Notes: a model not told the origin generated them from the sequence alone. A stretch of 64,000 nt of DNA from Collinsella sp. MSK.8.10 (GCF_019041915.1 NZ_JAHPYF010000003.1:62001-126000), one strand, 5' to 3'; numbered from the stretch's first letter, positions 25,136-34,202 are shown. Made by a program: numbers and translations.

Positions 25136-26314
25136 ATGAACGTACTTGTTGTCAACGCCGGCAGCTCAAGCCTTAAATATCAGCTTTTGGATACCGTTAC
25201 CCGCGAGGTTTTCGCCAAGGGCAACTGCGAACGTATCGGTTCGGACATGGGCATCTTTGGCCACTCCGAGAACGGTGGCGCCAAGCAGACCGAGGAGGTC
25301 CCTTTCCCCGATCATCGCTCTGCTATCGCTCGTGTGCTCGAGGAGCTCGAGAAGACCGACTTTACGATTGATGGCATTGGGCATCGCATCGTTCAGGGCG
25401 GCTGGCACTTCGATGATTCCGCGGTCGTCGACGACGAGGTCATGGCCAAGATTCTCGAGGTGGCACCGCTTGCTCCGCTGCACAACTACGGCGAGGCCGC
25501 GGCGATTGAGTATTGCCGTGAGAAGTATCCGGAGCTGCCCAACGTGGCGGTCTTCGACACCTCGTTCCACATGACCATGCCCGAGGTCGCCTATACCTAC
25601 GCGCTGCCCAAGGACGTGTGCGACAAGTACCACGTGCGCAAGTACGGCGCCCACGGCACGAGCCACCGCTATGAGTGGATGATGGCCAAGGAGATCCTGG
25701 GTTCGCGCTGCCACCGTCTGCTTTCGTGCCATTTGGGTAACGGTGCTTCGCTTGCTGCTATCGAGGACGGCGTGTGCCGCGACACCACGATGGGCCTCAC
25801 GCCGCTTGACGGTCTGATGATGGGTACCCGCTGCGGTTCCATTGACCCGGCTACCGTATGCTACCTGCAGCGCGAGGGCGGTTACAGCTACCGGGAAGTC
25901 GACGACATGATGAACAAGCAGTCCGGCCTGCTTGCCATTTCGGGTATCTCCAACGACGCCCGCGACATCCGCACGCGCGCCTCCGAGGGCGATGAGCGCT
26001 GCCTGCTTGCCTTCGATATGTTCGCATACAAGGCCATGCAGCAGGCCGGTTCCATGATCGCTTCCATGGCGGGCGTGGACACCATCACCTTTACCGCCGG
26101 CATCGGCGAGAACGATTGGTCGATCCGCAAGGCCTTCTGCGACTGCTTTGAGTGGCTGGGCGTACGCATCGACAACAACAAGAACCGCGAGGCTGTGGGC
26201 AACGGCCCGCAGGTCATCAGCGCCGCCGGTTCCGCCGTCACGGTCATGGTCATCCCCACTGACGAGGAATACATGATCGCCCACGACGTCGAGCGCCTGA
26301 CCAAGAACAACTAA
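25136..26314 (+). CDS. ackA: Acetate kinase
   Basis: 392 residues. Converts acetyl phosphate and ADP to acetate and ATP, the energy-yielding end of the Pta-AckA route. It retains the canonical active-site segments YGAHGTSHRY (His177) and HLGNGAS (Asn202), plus VVNAGSSSLKYQ and FDTSFH. It shares with the upstream paralogue the variant GHRIVQGG and TRCGSIDPAT segments. Ribosome binding site AAAGGAG. Separated from the first copy by a terminator and its own promoter-like region, so the two can be expressed independently. This copy is the better candidate for the main acetate kinase. pta is convergent 550 bases away. Confidence 0.93.
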   Translation: MNVLVVNAGSSSLKYQLLDTVTREVFAKGNCERIGSDMGIFGHSENGGAKQTEEVPFPDHRSAIARVLEELEKTDFTIDGIGHRIVQGGWHFDDSAVVDDEVMAKILEVAPLAPLHNYGEAAAIEYCREKYPELPNVAVFDTSFHMTMPEVAYTYALPKDVCDKYHVRKYGAHGTSHRYEWMMAKEILGSRCHRLLSCHLGNGASLAAIEDGVCRDTTMGLTPLDGLMMGTRCGSIDPATVCYLQREGGYSYREVDDMMNKQSGLLAISGISNDARDIRTRASEGDERCLLAFDMFAYKAMQQAGSMIASMAGVDTITFTAGIGENDWSIRKAFCDCFEWLGVRIDNNKNREAVGNGPQVISAAGSAVTVMVIPTDEEYMIAHDVERLTKNN

Positions 26315-26336
26315 CGCGCGCATTTGCAAGTAAACG

Positions 26337-26372
26337 AAAGGCCTCCAGAGCAACAGCTCCGGAGGCCTTTTT
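26337..26372 (+). terminator. Terminator after the second acetate kinase gene
   Basis: AAAGGCCTCC (26337-26346) pairs with GGAGGCCTTTT (26361-26371), ending in TTTTTA. Strong intrinsic terminator. Confidence 0.9.
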
Positions 26373-26722
26373 ACTAGCAGGTGGACGGCGGAAACCCCAT
26401 CCCATTTCGAGCGCAAATACTGGGACACGCTTTCCGGTTGAGGCACGTTGCGGAAAGTGCGACCCACAATAAAGCAAAATTCCGTCCCAAAGTTTCCCAA
26501 ACAGGCCCCAAGCGGAAGCCACATCCCACAATCCGCCTCCAAACTGGGATGTAGTTTCCGGCACAACAACCGCCGAAGCCCACCGGCCTTTCAATCTCCA
26601 AAGTGATCATCATCAGCAACGCCTGCGCTCCCAGCAACGGCACCCATCCATTCAGATTTTCAGCTCCAGCTCGTAGCCAAGCCGCCGTCCACCCCGGATT
26701 CTCTGATTGCTACGTGGCGGCA
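26373..26722. other. Non-coding stretch with degenerate short repeats
   Basis: No convincing gene on either strand. Several related fragments of the type GGAAA-N5-8-TCCCAGT (minus strand near 26440 and 26545) and GGGATG-N-GGTTTCCGC/GGCTTCCGC recur. This resembles decayed copies of a short intergenic element; origin unknown. Confidence 0.35.
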
Positions 26723-26849
26723 GGGACCCTACAGGGTAAAGCTCTGAAAATATTCCGCAGGACGCATGAAACCCCCGCCGCACGAAGTGCGCAGCGGGGG
26801 TTTCATGCATGTCCGAGGACGTTTTCAGAGCTTTACCCTGTAGGGTCCC
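26723..26849. repeat. Nested long inverted repeat between ackA and pta
   Basis: A perfect 28-bp inverted repeat (26723-26750 with 26822-26849) encloses a perfect 15-bp inverted repeat (26764-26778 with 26794-26808), itself capped by CGCAC-gaa-GTGCG. It lies 15 bases beyond the pta stop, so pta transcripts would end in or just past it; a terminator role is likely, but the nested perfection exceeds what that needs. Confidence 0.8.
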
Positions 26850-26864
26850 GAGGGGATATGTCCG

Positions 26865-27845
26865 CTACTCAGCCATCTGGGCCTGGACGGCGGTGATGGC
26901 CACGACACCCACGATGTCGTCGGCAGAGCAGCCGCGCGAAAGGTCGTTAACCGGCTTGGCGATGCCCTGCAGGATGGGGCCGTAGGCGTCGGCGCCGGCG
27001 AAGCGCTGGACCAGCTTGTAGCCGATGTTGCCGGCCTCGAGGTCGGGGAACACGAGCACGTTGGCCTTACCGGCAACGGAGGAACCAGGAGCCTTGAGCT
27101 GGGCGACGGTGGGAACGATGGCGGCGTCGAGCTGCAGGTCGCCATCGATGGCGAGCTCGGGAGCCTTCTCCTTGCAGAACTTCACGGCCTCTTGGACCTT
27201 CTTGGCGACCTCGCCGCCGGCGGAGCCCATGGTGGAGTAGGAGAGCATGGCCACGTGCGGCTCAACGTTGCCCATGAAGGTGGACCAGGAGTGAGCGGAG
27301 GCGATGGCGATCTCAGAGAGCTCGTCGGAGGACGGGTTGATGTTGAGGCCGCAGTCGGCGAAGATCAGCGTGCCGTCGGTGCCGAACTGCGGGGTGTCGG
27401 TGCACATCACGAAGAAGGCCGAGACCAGCTTGGTGCCCGGGGCGGTCTTGAGGATCTGAAGCGCAGGGCGCAGGGTGTCGGCGGTGGAGTGGCAGGCGCC
27501 GGAGACCAGGCCGTCGGCGTCGCCCATCTTGACCATCATGGTGCCAAAGTAGGTGGCATCCATCACCTGGGCGCGAGCCTGCTCGATGGTAACGCCCTTC
27601 TTGGCGCGGAGCTCGGCAAACTTCTGCGCGTACTCCTCGTGCTTCTCGGCATTACGCGGGTCGATGACGGTAGCGCCGGGAACGTTGATCTCGTCGGGGT
27701 TGCCCAGGATGACGATCTTTGCCAGGCCCTCCTCGATGATCTTGGTGGCCGCGACGATGGTGCGCGGATCCTCGCCCTCGGGCAGGACGATTGTCTTAAG
27801 GTCGGCCTTGGCGGCAGACTTCATACGGTTTAGGAAATCGCTCAT
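26865..27845 (-). CDS. pta: Phosphate acetyltransferase
   Basis: 326 residues, the short single-domain Pta type. Interconverts acetyl-CoA and acetyl phosphate, supplying the acetate kinases encoded convergently. Family features include ADLKTIVLPEGEDPRT at the N terminus, MVKMGDADGLVSGACHSTADTLRPALQI (about 105-132) and the C-terminal PDLEAGNIGYKLVQRFAGADAYGPILQG. Start ATG 27845 with AAGGAG upstream. A hairpin in the 5' UTR (27899-27919) may tune expression. It could in principle act on other acyl-CoAs (butyryl), but the size and motifs fit Pta. Confidence 0.93.
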   Translation of the reverse strand: MSDFLNRMKSAAKADLKTIVLPEGEDPRTIVAATKIIEEGLAKIVILGNPDEINVPGATVIDPRNAEKHEEYAQKFAELRAKKGVTIEQARAQVMDATYFGTMMVKMGDADGLVSGACHSTADTLRPALQILKTAPGTKLVSAFFVMCTDTPQFGTDGTLIFADCGLNINPSSDELSEIAIASAHSWSTFMGNVEPHVAMLSYSTMGSAGGEVAKKVQEAVKFCKEKAPELAIDGDLQLDAAIVPTVAQLKAPGSSVAGKANVLVFPDLEAGNIGYKLVQRFAGADAYGPILQGIAKPVNDLSRGCSADDIVGVVAITAVQAQMAE

Positions 27846-27898
27846 GTTACTCCTTACAAGCGTTTCGCTAAGCTCCAGGCGCCCGGCTGTTCACGAAT

Positions 27899-27919
27899 AA
27901 ACCCGCTGCTAGCGGGTTT
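27899..27919 (-). promoter_or_regulatory. Hairpin in the pta leader
   Basis: AAACCCGC-tgcta-GCGGGTTT, perfect 8-bp stem, about 55 bases upstream of the pta start on its transcript. On the minus strand it is followed by ATTCG, too weak for certain termination. Confidence 0.5.
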
Positions 27920-27992
27920 ACCTTTCAATTATGTACGCCGCGGTGCTTGAGCTTTCCTTGTGTGGCAAGCTCATTATAGGACGCATTAGCGC

Positions 27993-27998
27993 TATAAT
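27993..27998 (+). promoter_or_regulatory. Candidate -10 of the glf operon
   Basis: A consensus TATAAT lies 79 bases before the glf start. No good -35 at 16-18 bases; an activator or an extended element would be needed. Confidence 0.4.
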
Positions 27999-28076
27999 CG
28001 CTCTGATAAATATGTCTCGAAGAATGTTCGAGAAAAGCCCAGCTAACGAGCCCGTGGCTTTTGACAAGGAGTATCG

Positions 28077-29279
28077 ATGCAGATTACCTCAGGCCTGCCT
28101 GAAGGCTTTAACGCCGGCGTATACGACATGATTGTCGTCGGTGCTGGATATGCCGGTGCCGTTTGTGCCCGTCGTCTCGCCGAGACTATCGGCTATCGCG
28201 TTGCCGTTCTGGAACGCCGTAGCCACATTGCGGGTAACGCCTACGACTGCGCTGATGAGGCCGGAATCCTGGTCCACGAGTATGGTCCGCACATCTACCA
28301 TACCTTTAATGAGCGCGTCCACAATTTCCTGTCGCGCTTTACCAAGTGGACGGACTACCAGCACAAGGTGCTCGCCAACATCAACGGCACCCTTATGCCT
28401 GTGCCCTTTAACCACGCGAGCCTCAAGCTTGCCTTTGGCGATGAGCGCGGCGAGGAGCTGTATCAGAAGCTCGTGGAGACCTTTGGCAAGGACGTCAAGG
28501 TGCCCATCATGGAGCTGCGCAAGAAGAACGACCCGGATCTTGCCGAGGTCGCCGATTACGTCTACGAGAACGTCTTTTTGCATTACACCATGAAGCAGTG
28601 GGGTCAGACGCCCGACCAGATCGATCCCTCGATCACCGGCCGCGTTCCCGTCTTTGTGGGCGACGATGACCGCTACTTCCCGCAGGCTCCCTTCCAGGGC
28701 ATGCCGCAGGACGGCTATACCGCGCTGTTCGAGCGCATGCTCGACCACGATCTGATTGATGTGTTCTGCGACGTGGACGCCCGCGACCTCTTCGAGATCG
28801 ACGAGACCACCGTCAAGATCGACGGTAAGGTCTATGGCGGCGAGATCGTCTACACCGGTCCGCTTGACGAGCTGTTCAACCTCGACCTGGGCGCTCTGCC
28901 GTACCGTACGCTCGACATGAAGTTCGAGACGCTCGATATGGACCAGTTCCAGCCCGTGGGCACCGTCAACTACACCACGAGCGAGGATTACACGCGCATC
29001 ACCGAGTTCAAGAACATGACTGGTCAGGTCCTGCCCGGCAAGACCACCATCATGAAGGAGTATTCCAAGGCCTATACGCCCGGCTCGGGCGAGACGCCCT
29101 ATTACGCCATTCTGGAGCCCGAGAACCGCGAGCTCTATGAGCGCTATCTTGAGCGCGTCCAGAACCTGACGAACTTCCACCCGGTGGGTCGTCTGGCCGA
29201 GTATCGTTACTACGATATGGATGCCGTGACCAACTCTGCCCTCGATCTTTCGGATGAGATTATCGCCTGCCATGCATAA
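28077..29279 (+). CDS. glf: UDP-galactopyranose mutase
   Basis: 400 residues. FAD-dependent enzyme that converts UDP-galactopyranose to UDP-galactofuranose for cell-surface glycans. Rossmann FAD motif at DMIVVGAGYAGAVCARRL (about 17-34), then ERRSHIAGNAYD, HEYGPHIYHT and VFVGDDDRYFPQAPFQGMP. C-terminal GRLAEYRYYDMD closes the FAD site. ATG 28077 has AAGGAG six bases upstream; the 17-residue lead before the Rossmann fold is slightly long. The glycosyltransferase gene overlaps its stop, so the two form a unit for a galactofuranose-containing polymer. Confidence 0.93.
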   Translation: MQITSGLPEGFNAGVYDMIVVGAGYAGAVCARRLAETIGYRVAVLERRSHIAGNAYDCADEAGILVHEYGPHIYHTFNERVHNFLSRFTKWTDYQHKVLANINGTLMPVPFNHASLKLAFGDERGEELYQKLVETFGKDVKVPIMELRKKNDPDLAEVADYVYENVFLHYTMKQWGQTPDQIDPSITGRVPVFVGDDDRYFPQAPFQGMPQDGYTALFERMLDHDLIDVFCDVDARDLFEIDETTVKIDGKVYGGEIVYTGPLDELFNLDLGALPYRTLDMKFETLDMDQFQPVGTVNYTTSEDYTRITEFKNMTGQVLPGKTTIMKEYSKAYTPGSGETPYYAILEPENRELYERYLERVQNLTNFHPVGRLAEYRYYDMDAVTNSALDLSDEIIACHA

Positions 29280-30303
29280 AGTCATATCATTCGGTATTCC
29301 CTCGTATAACGCCGCCAAGGACATGGACCATTGCATCACCTCCATTCTGGAGGGGAGCAATTACGCCACCGATATCGAGATCATCATCGTCGATGACGGT
29401 TCCAAGGACGAGACGGCAGCCAAGGCCGACGAGTGGGAGACACGTTATCCCGGCATCATCCGCGCGGTGCATCAGGAGAACGGCGGCCACGGCATTGCCG
29501 TCCTCTCGGGCTTGCGCGAGGCGCAGGGTACCTACTACAAGGTCGTCGACTCGGACGACTGGCTCGATGGCGCAGCCCTGTCGACTATGCTTTCGATCCT
29601 GCGCGGTTTTGAGGAGCGCGACCAGCGCGTCGACCTCTTTATCTCGAACTATGTGTACGAGAAGGTTTACGAGGGTACGCACACCGCTATTGGCTACAAG
29701 TTTGCCCTGCCGCGAAAAAAGATCTTTACCTGGGACCAGATTGGTCATTTCCGTCTGGACCAGAATCTGCTTATGCACAGCCTGTGCTATCGCACGGATG
29801 TGCTGCGCGCGTCCAATCTGCCTATGCCGCCGCACACGTTCTATGTAGACAACATCTACGCCTACGTGCCGCTGCCGCGTTGTAAGACCATGTACTACGC
29901 CGATATCGACCTCTATCGCTACTTTATCGGCCGTGAGGGTCAAAGCGTCAACGAGGCCACGATGGTCAAGCGTCTGGACCAGCAGTTCCGCGTGACGCGC
30001 ATCATGATGGAGTCGTTCCATCTGTACGGCGATGTCGAGTCATCGCGTCTGCGCTCGTACATGATGGGCTATTTCACCATGATGATGGCAATCTGCTCGG
30101 TGCTTACTAAGCTTTCCGACGAGGATTGTGCCGACGAGCGCCTGAAGACGTTGTGGAGTGATCTGAAAGCCTATGACGAGCGTATGTATCGTCGTGCACG
30201 CTACGGTGTGGTCGGCTTCTTCACCAACCTGCGCGGTCGTGCCGGAGACAAAACCACACTCGGCCTATACCGTCTTGCCTCAAAGATCTTCAAATTCAAC
30301 TAG
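29272..30303 (+). CDS. Family 2 glycosyltransferase
   Basis: 343 residues. GT-A fold with ISFGIPSYNAAKDM at the N terminus, IIIVDDGSKDET (about 37-48) and the metal-binding DSDDWLDG (about 95-102). A C-terminal helical region with basic residues follows, without clear membrane helices. ATG 29272 overlaps the glf stop by 8 bases, indicating translational coupling. In context it probably transfers galactofuranose or a sugar next to it in a surface polysaccharide or glycolipid. Donor and acceptor cannot be read from the sequence. Confidence 0.85.
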   Translation: MHKVISFGIPSYNAAKDMDHCITSILEGSNYATDIEIIIVDDGSKDETAAKADEWETRYPGIIRAVHQENGGHGIAVLSGLREAQGTYYKVVDSDDWLDGAALSTMLSILRGFEERDQRVDLFISNYVYEKVYEGTHTAIGYKFALPRKKIFTWDQIGHFRLDQNLLMHSLCYRTDVLRASNLPMPPHTFYVDNIYAYVPLPRCKTMYYADIDLYRYFIGREGQSVNEATMVKRLDQQFRVTRIMMESFHLYGDVESSRLRSYMMGYFTMMMAICSVLTKLSDEDCADERLKTLWSDLKAYDERMYRRARYGVVGFFTNLRGRAGDKTTLGLYRLASKIFKFN

Positions 30304-30335
30304 CTGCTGAGTAATCGCTGATGATAGGTTGACTG

Positions 30336-30445
30336 GGCCCCTTGGCCTTTAGTTTGCTACTGCGAACAGTCCTGCTCGCACGGAAAGCACATTAAGTGCT
30401 TTCCGGCTCGTGCGGAACTTGTATCAAACTAAAGGCCAAGGGGCC
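30336..30445. repeat. Nested long inverted repeat after the glycosyltransferase
   Basis: Perfect 21-bp inverted repeat (30336-30356 with 30425-30445) around an inner perfect repeat CGGAAAGCAC-attaa-GTGCTTTCCG (30381-30405). Same architecture as the element at 26723-26849 but unrelated in sequence. The rest of 30304-30558 shows no gene. Confidence 0.8.
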
Positions 30446-30558
30446 TCTGCCATAAGAATTGATTGTCAGGCAGCTGAATTTGAAGATCTTAGACGCGCGG
30501 TACACAGGGGCCTGGGCTGAAAGGGATCTTGTTGAGTAGGTTGTCCGGTGGGTCTTGG

Positions 30559-31560
30559 TTACTTCGCGGCGCCGGGGATGCCGTGGGAGGTTTTGGCGGT
30601 TTTGGCTCCGTTTACGATGGCGGTTTCCAGGGCTCTTATGGCGAGCATGCCCAGCTGGTCTAGGGGAACGGCGGCGCTTGCCTGGGCGCCCAGTTTGGCG
30701 CTGGCGAGGGTGTAGATGGTGTCGCCGTCGTTGGTGGTGTGTGTGGGGCGGATGGCGTGCGCGTAGGCGTCCGCGGCCATCTGAGAGACCTTGGTGGCCT
30801 GGGCCTTAGTGAGCTCCACGTTGGTGACGATGCAGCTGATGGTGGTGTTGGTGCGGTCGAGCGGCATCTGCATGGAGCCGGCGGCGGCAAGGGCGGCGAG
30901 CTCCATGTCGACGATCTGGTCGCTATCGGCTGCGGCGCGCATGCCGGCCACCCACTCGCCAGTGGCCGGGTCGACGACGTTGCCGCAGGCGTTGACGGAG
31001 ACCACGGCGCCCACCTTGACGGGGCCGAGTGCCACGGCGGCAGCTCCAAGGCCGGCCTTCATGCAGGTAGCAGGTCCCATGAGCTTGCCTACAGTGGCGC
31101 CGGTGCCGGCGCCCACGTTGCCCTGCTCGAGCGTGGCAGGGGTGTGGTCGAGCGCCTCGCGCACGGCAGCGATACCGGCCTCAATGTCGGGACGCACGGT
31201 GGGGTCGCCAAAGGCAAGGTCGAAGATGCAGCTCGAGCACACGATGGGCACCTGTGTGGGGCCGACGGGAAGGCCGATGCCGCGGCTCTCGAGTTCGCGG
31301 GCCACGCCGCTTGCGGCTTCGAGGCCAAAGGCCGATCCGCCCGAAAGGCAGACAGCGTGGACCTTATCGACAGTGTTTTCGGGACGCAGCAGGTCGGTCT
31401 CGCGCGAAGCGGGAGCGCCGCCGCGTACGTCAACACCGCCGGTGGCACCCTCGGGCGCCACGATTACGGTGCAGCCGGTGCCAGCCTCCTCGTCCGTATA
31501 GTTGCCAAAGCAAAAGCCATCGACATTGCAAACATCGATGGCTTCGAGCGGTGTGTCCAT
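30559..31560 (-). CDS. P1 (DmpA/S58) family peptidase
   Basis: 333 residues. Ntn-type aminopeptidase/amidase that matures by self-cleavage; relatives hydrolyse N-terminal amino acids, beta-peptides or nylon oligomers. Visible features: VCLSGGSAFGLEAASGVARELE, the Gly-rich GNVGAGTGATVGK, KVGAVVSVNACGN, and the probable processing region around DRTNTTISCIVTNV, where a Thr or Ser would become the new N terminus. ATG 31560 has AGGAG six bases upstream; the reading frame upstream of it is not coding-like. No nearby gene suggests the natural substrate. Confidence 0.8.
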   Translation of the reverse strand: MDTPLEAIDVCNVDGFCFGNYTDEEAGTGCTVIVAPEGATGGVDVRGGAPASRETDLLRPENTVDKVHAVCLSGGSAFGLEAASGVARELESRGIGLPVGPTQVPIVCSSCIFDLAFGDPTVRPDIEAGIAAVREALDHTPATLEQGNVGAGTGATVGKLMGPATCMKAGLGAAAVALGPVKVGAVVSVNACGNVVDPATGEWVAGMRAAADSDQIVDMELAALAAAGSMQMPLDRTNTTISCIVTNVELTKAQATKVSQMAADAYAHAIRPTHTTNDGDTIYTLASAKLGAQASAAVPLDQLGMLAIRALETAIVNGAKTAKTSHGIPGAAK

Positions 31561-31660
31561 ATTTTCTCCTATCGGTTTTCCGCCGGGCCTTATGCCCGGT
31601 CGGGATCCGTACGGTACGGCAAAATTGTAGGCGCTGGGGGATACCCGGCGCCAGATGCGA

Positions 31661-32242
31661 TTACGAGAGTTTTTGAATCGCGCGTGCGACGCGGGCGATG
31701 GGCAAGCCCACCACGTTGTAGAAGTCACCGGAAATATCGTGCACGAGCATGCGGCCGCCTGTGCCCTGGATGCCGTAGGCCCCGGCCTTGTCCATGGGTT
31801 CGCCGGAGGCGACATAGTGCTCGATCTGCTCTTCGGTAAGCTCATAGAACGTCACGTCGGTCACATCGACAAACGACAGACTCTCGGCGGCATGCGGAGC
31901 TGCAGCGTCGCCGGCTTTAACGATGCAGACGCCAGTTGCCACCTGGTGCGTGCGGCCCGAAAGCTCGTGGAGCATGGCGCGCGCCTCGTCCCCGTTTGCC
32001 GGCTTACCCAAAATCTTGCCATCGAAGGTGACGATGGTATCGGCCGCGACGGTCAGCTCATTGGGCTCGGCATGCTCGGCGGCGACGGCAGCAGCTTTAG
32101 CACGCGCCAAGCGCTCGACGAGCGTAAGCGGAGCTTCGCCATCAAAAGGCGTTTCATCGATGTCTGCGGGAATTACGCGAATGTTATAGCCCGCCTCGCG
32201 CATCAGCTCTATGCGGCGCGGCGATTGCGAAGCCAAGATCAT
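31661..32242 (-). CDS. maf: Maf-like nucleotide pyrophosphatase
   Basis: 193 residues. Hydrolyses (d)NTPs such as dTTP/UTP to monophosphates, a housecleaning role; in some Gram-positives it is linked to septum inhibition. The family opening ILASQSPRRIELM is at residue 2, and AADTIVTFDGKILGKPAN, GRTHQVATGV and the C-terminal GKAGAYGIQG-like segment (DKAGAYGIQGTGG) follow. ATG overlaps the DJ-1 gene stop by 4 bases (ATGA), so the two are coupled. An Arg/Lys pattern distinguishing YhdE from YceF types was not resolved. Confidence 0.88.
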   Translation of the reverse strand: MILASQSPRRIELMREAGYNIRVIPADIDETPFDGEAPLTLVERLARAKAAAVAAEHAEPNELTVAADTIVTFDGKILGKPANGDEARAMLHELSGRTHQVATGVCIVKAGDAAAPHAAESLSFVDVTDVTFYELTEEQIEHYVASGEPMDKAGAYGIQGTGGRMLVHDISGDFYNVVGLPIARVARAIQKLS

Positions 32243-32781
32243 AGTTGGATGCCCTCGGCGACCTTCTCGACGGCCTTTTCGCCGGCGAGCGTGCGCAACA
32301 GCTCCAAGGCAAAGGGGAGTGACTGTGCCATGCCACTGGCAGTGATGATATTGCCGTCTTGCGTGACTTTCTCGCCGGTATAGGTGCCCTCGGGGAAGCT
32401 CTTCTCAAAGCCGGGGAAGCACGTGGCGCGGCGTCCCTCGAGTAGACCAAGCTCGCCCAGGATAAACGGGGCGGCGCAGATGGCGGCAACGTGCTTGGTC
32501 GCGGCGAAATCGCAGACTACGTCGCAGACGCGCTGGTCGGCGCGCAGGTTGGTGGCACCGGGCAGGCCGCCGGGCAGCACGACGCAGTCGTACTCGTCAA
32601 AGTCGATCTCGTCAAAGAGCGCATCGCAGGTCACGGGAATCTGCAGCGAGCTTACGACCTCACGCGTGGGCATGATCGAGACGAGCGTGGCGCGCACGCC
32701 GCCGCGACGCATGACGTCGACCATGGTCAGGCATTCAATCGTTTCAAAGCCATCGGCGGCGAGAACGGCAACGCTGGGCAT
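32239..32781 (-). CDS. DJ-1/PfpI family protein
   Basis: 180 residues. The nucleophile-elbow cysteine is in VAAICAAPFILGEL (about Cys104), with the family N terminus VAVLAADGFETIECLTMVDVMRRGG, whose Glu partners the Cys. PGGLPGATNLRAD precedes it. Bacterial members include glyoxalase III, protein/DNA deglycases and ThiJ-type proteins of uncertain role. ATG 32781 follows AAAGGA; the in-frame upstream extension lacks support. Forms a two-gene unit with maf. Confidence 0.85.
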   Translation of the reverse strand: MPSVAVLAADGFETIECLTMVDVMRRGGVRATLVSIMPTREVVSSLQIPVTCDALFDEIDFDEYDCVVLPGGLPGATNLRADQRVCDVVCDFAATKHVAAICAAPFILGELGLLEGRRATCFPGFEKSFPEGTYTGEKVTQDGNIITASGMAQSLPFALELLRTLAGEKAVEKVAEGIQL

Positions 32782-32888
32782 GAGAGTTCCTTTCGTAAGG
32801 CGGCATACAATTAGCCGTCTTATACCCCGAAGACCTCCGCTTGCCACGCTCGATTTCCTAATGATTTTTCTGAGCAATGATTAAGTGG

Positions 32889-34202
32889 CTAGTTGCGCCT
32901 AAGGTGGACGACGGTCTCGCAGTGGAAGGTTTGCGGGAATAGGTCGACTGGCGTGATCTTTACGGGGGAGAAGGTGTCTTCTTCGACAAAGCGTTTGAGA
33001 TCGCGCGCCAGGGTGGCCGGGTCGCAGCTCACGTAGGCGACATCGCGAGCACTCGTGCTGGCGATAAGGTCGATCGCCTCGGGGGCGAGGCCTGCGCGCG
33101 GCGGGTCGACCACCAAGACGTCGGCATCCTGGTCGGGGAACTCGCGCACGGCATCGCCACCGATGACGTCGACGTTGTCGAGTTTGTTGATCTCGAGGTT
33201 ACGGCGCAGGTCGCGCACGGCCGGACCGTAGGCCTCGACGGCGGCAACAAAGTCGCAGCGGCGGGCGAGCGGCAGGGTAAAGGTGCCGGCACCGCAGTAC
33301 AGGTCCACGGCAAGCTCGTCTTCCTGCGGGTCGAGCGCTTCCATGACAAGATCGATCAAAATCTCGGCACCCTTGGTGTTGACCTGGAAAAAAGACGGGG
33401 CAGACAAGCGCATCTGACCCTCGGCGATATTCTCGGTCCATGAGCCCTCTCCGGCGAGCATTTCGACCTTGGAGACACGGCGGGCCTTCTTTTCGCCCTT
33501 GCTCATCACGCGCACGATGCTCGTGGGGTGAGCGGCGTCCGCCAGCACGCGGGAGACCTGCGAGCGCGGAAAAGAGCCTGTGGGCGTCCAGAGCGCGACC
33601 TCGAGTGCCTTGGTGCGGCGCGATGCGCGAATGCCCACGCGTTCGAGCCCCAAGTCATGGCTGCCGCTTAGATAGTTGAGTGCGCCGACGACCGATTTGA
33701 GCGCCTTCGGGAAGCGCTTATCGAACAGCGGGCACGTATCGACGGTCACGATTTTACTGGGGTCGACACCGTGCATGCCAAGGCGCATGCGACCGTTGAC
33801 GACGGTCGGTTCGAGCTCGATTTTATTGCGGTAGCCCCAGTCGTCCTTGGTGTGGCAGATGGGCTGCACCAACTCATCGACCTGCTCAGGAGCGAACTTG
33901 CCGATGCGCTCGAGCGTGGAGCGCAGGTTTTGTTCCTTGGCGGCAAGCTGTGCCGTGCGCGAGAGGTTGCCCCACGAGCAGCCGCCGCAAATGCCAACGA
34001 AGGGGCAAGGAGGCTGAATGCGATCGGGGCTTGGCTCTAGAACCTCGGTGGTGCGGGCGCGCATGAACGACTTACCGTCCTGCACGATCTCGGCCTCGAC
34101 GGTGTCGCCCGCCACGGCGCCCTGCACAAATACGGCCTTGCCGTTGTCGGCATGCGCCAGCCCGTCGGCGCCGTACGTCATCGATTCTATGGTGAGCTTC
34201 AT
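32889..34202 (-). CDS. RNA m5U methyltransferase (RumA/TrmA family)
   Basis: 437 residues. S-adenosylmethionine-dependent uracil-C5 methyltransferase of 23S rRNA or tRNA. A TRAM RNA-binding domain covers about 1-60. Cysteines 66, 72 and 75 (CPFVGICGGC), with a later CP near 157, provide a probable [4Fe-4S] site. The SAM site has DLYCGAGTFTLPLA, and the catalytic Cys is in AYVSCDPATLARD. The start is set at ATG 34202, where TRAM homology begins; spacing to AGGGA is short, and ATGs at 34223 and 34238 are possible. rRNA versus tRNA specificity is unresolved. Confidence 0.88.
   Translation of the reverse strand: MKLTIESMTYGADGLAHADNGKAVFVQGAVAGDTVEAEIVQDGKSFMRARTTEVLEPSPDRIQPPCPFVGICGGCSWGNLSRTAQLAAKEQNLRSTLERIGKFAPEQVDELVQPICHTKDDWGYRNKIELEPTVVNGRMRLGMHGVDPSKIVTVDTCPLFDKRFPKALKSVVGALNYLSGSHDLGLERVGIRASRRTKALEVALWTPTGSFPRSQVSRVLADAAHPTSIVRVMSKGEKKARRVSKVEMLAGEGSWTENIAEGQMRLSAPSFFQVNTKGAEILIDLVMEALDPQEDELAVDLYCGAGTFTLPLARRCDFVAAVEAYGPAVRDLRRNLEINKLDNVDVIGGDAVREFPDQDADVLVVDPPRAGLAPEAIDLIASTSARDVAYVSCDPATLARDLKRFVEEDTFSPVKITPVDLFPQTFHCETVVHLRRN

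Noticed and set aside
26374..26896. Small frames on both strands between ackA and pta
   Set aside because: They run across inverted repeats and degenerate repeats, lack ribosome binding sites and resemble no family.
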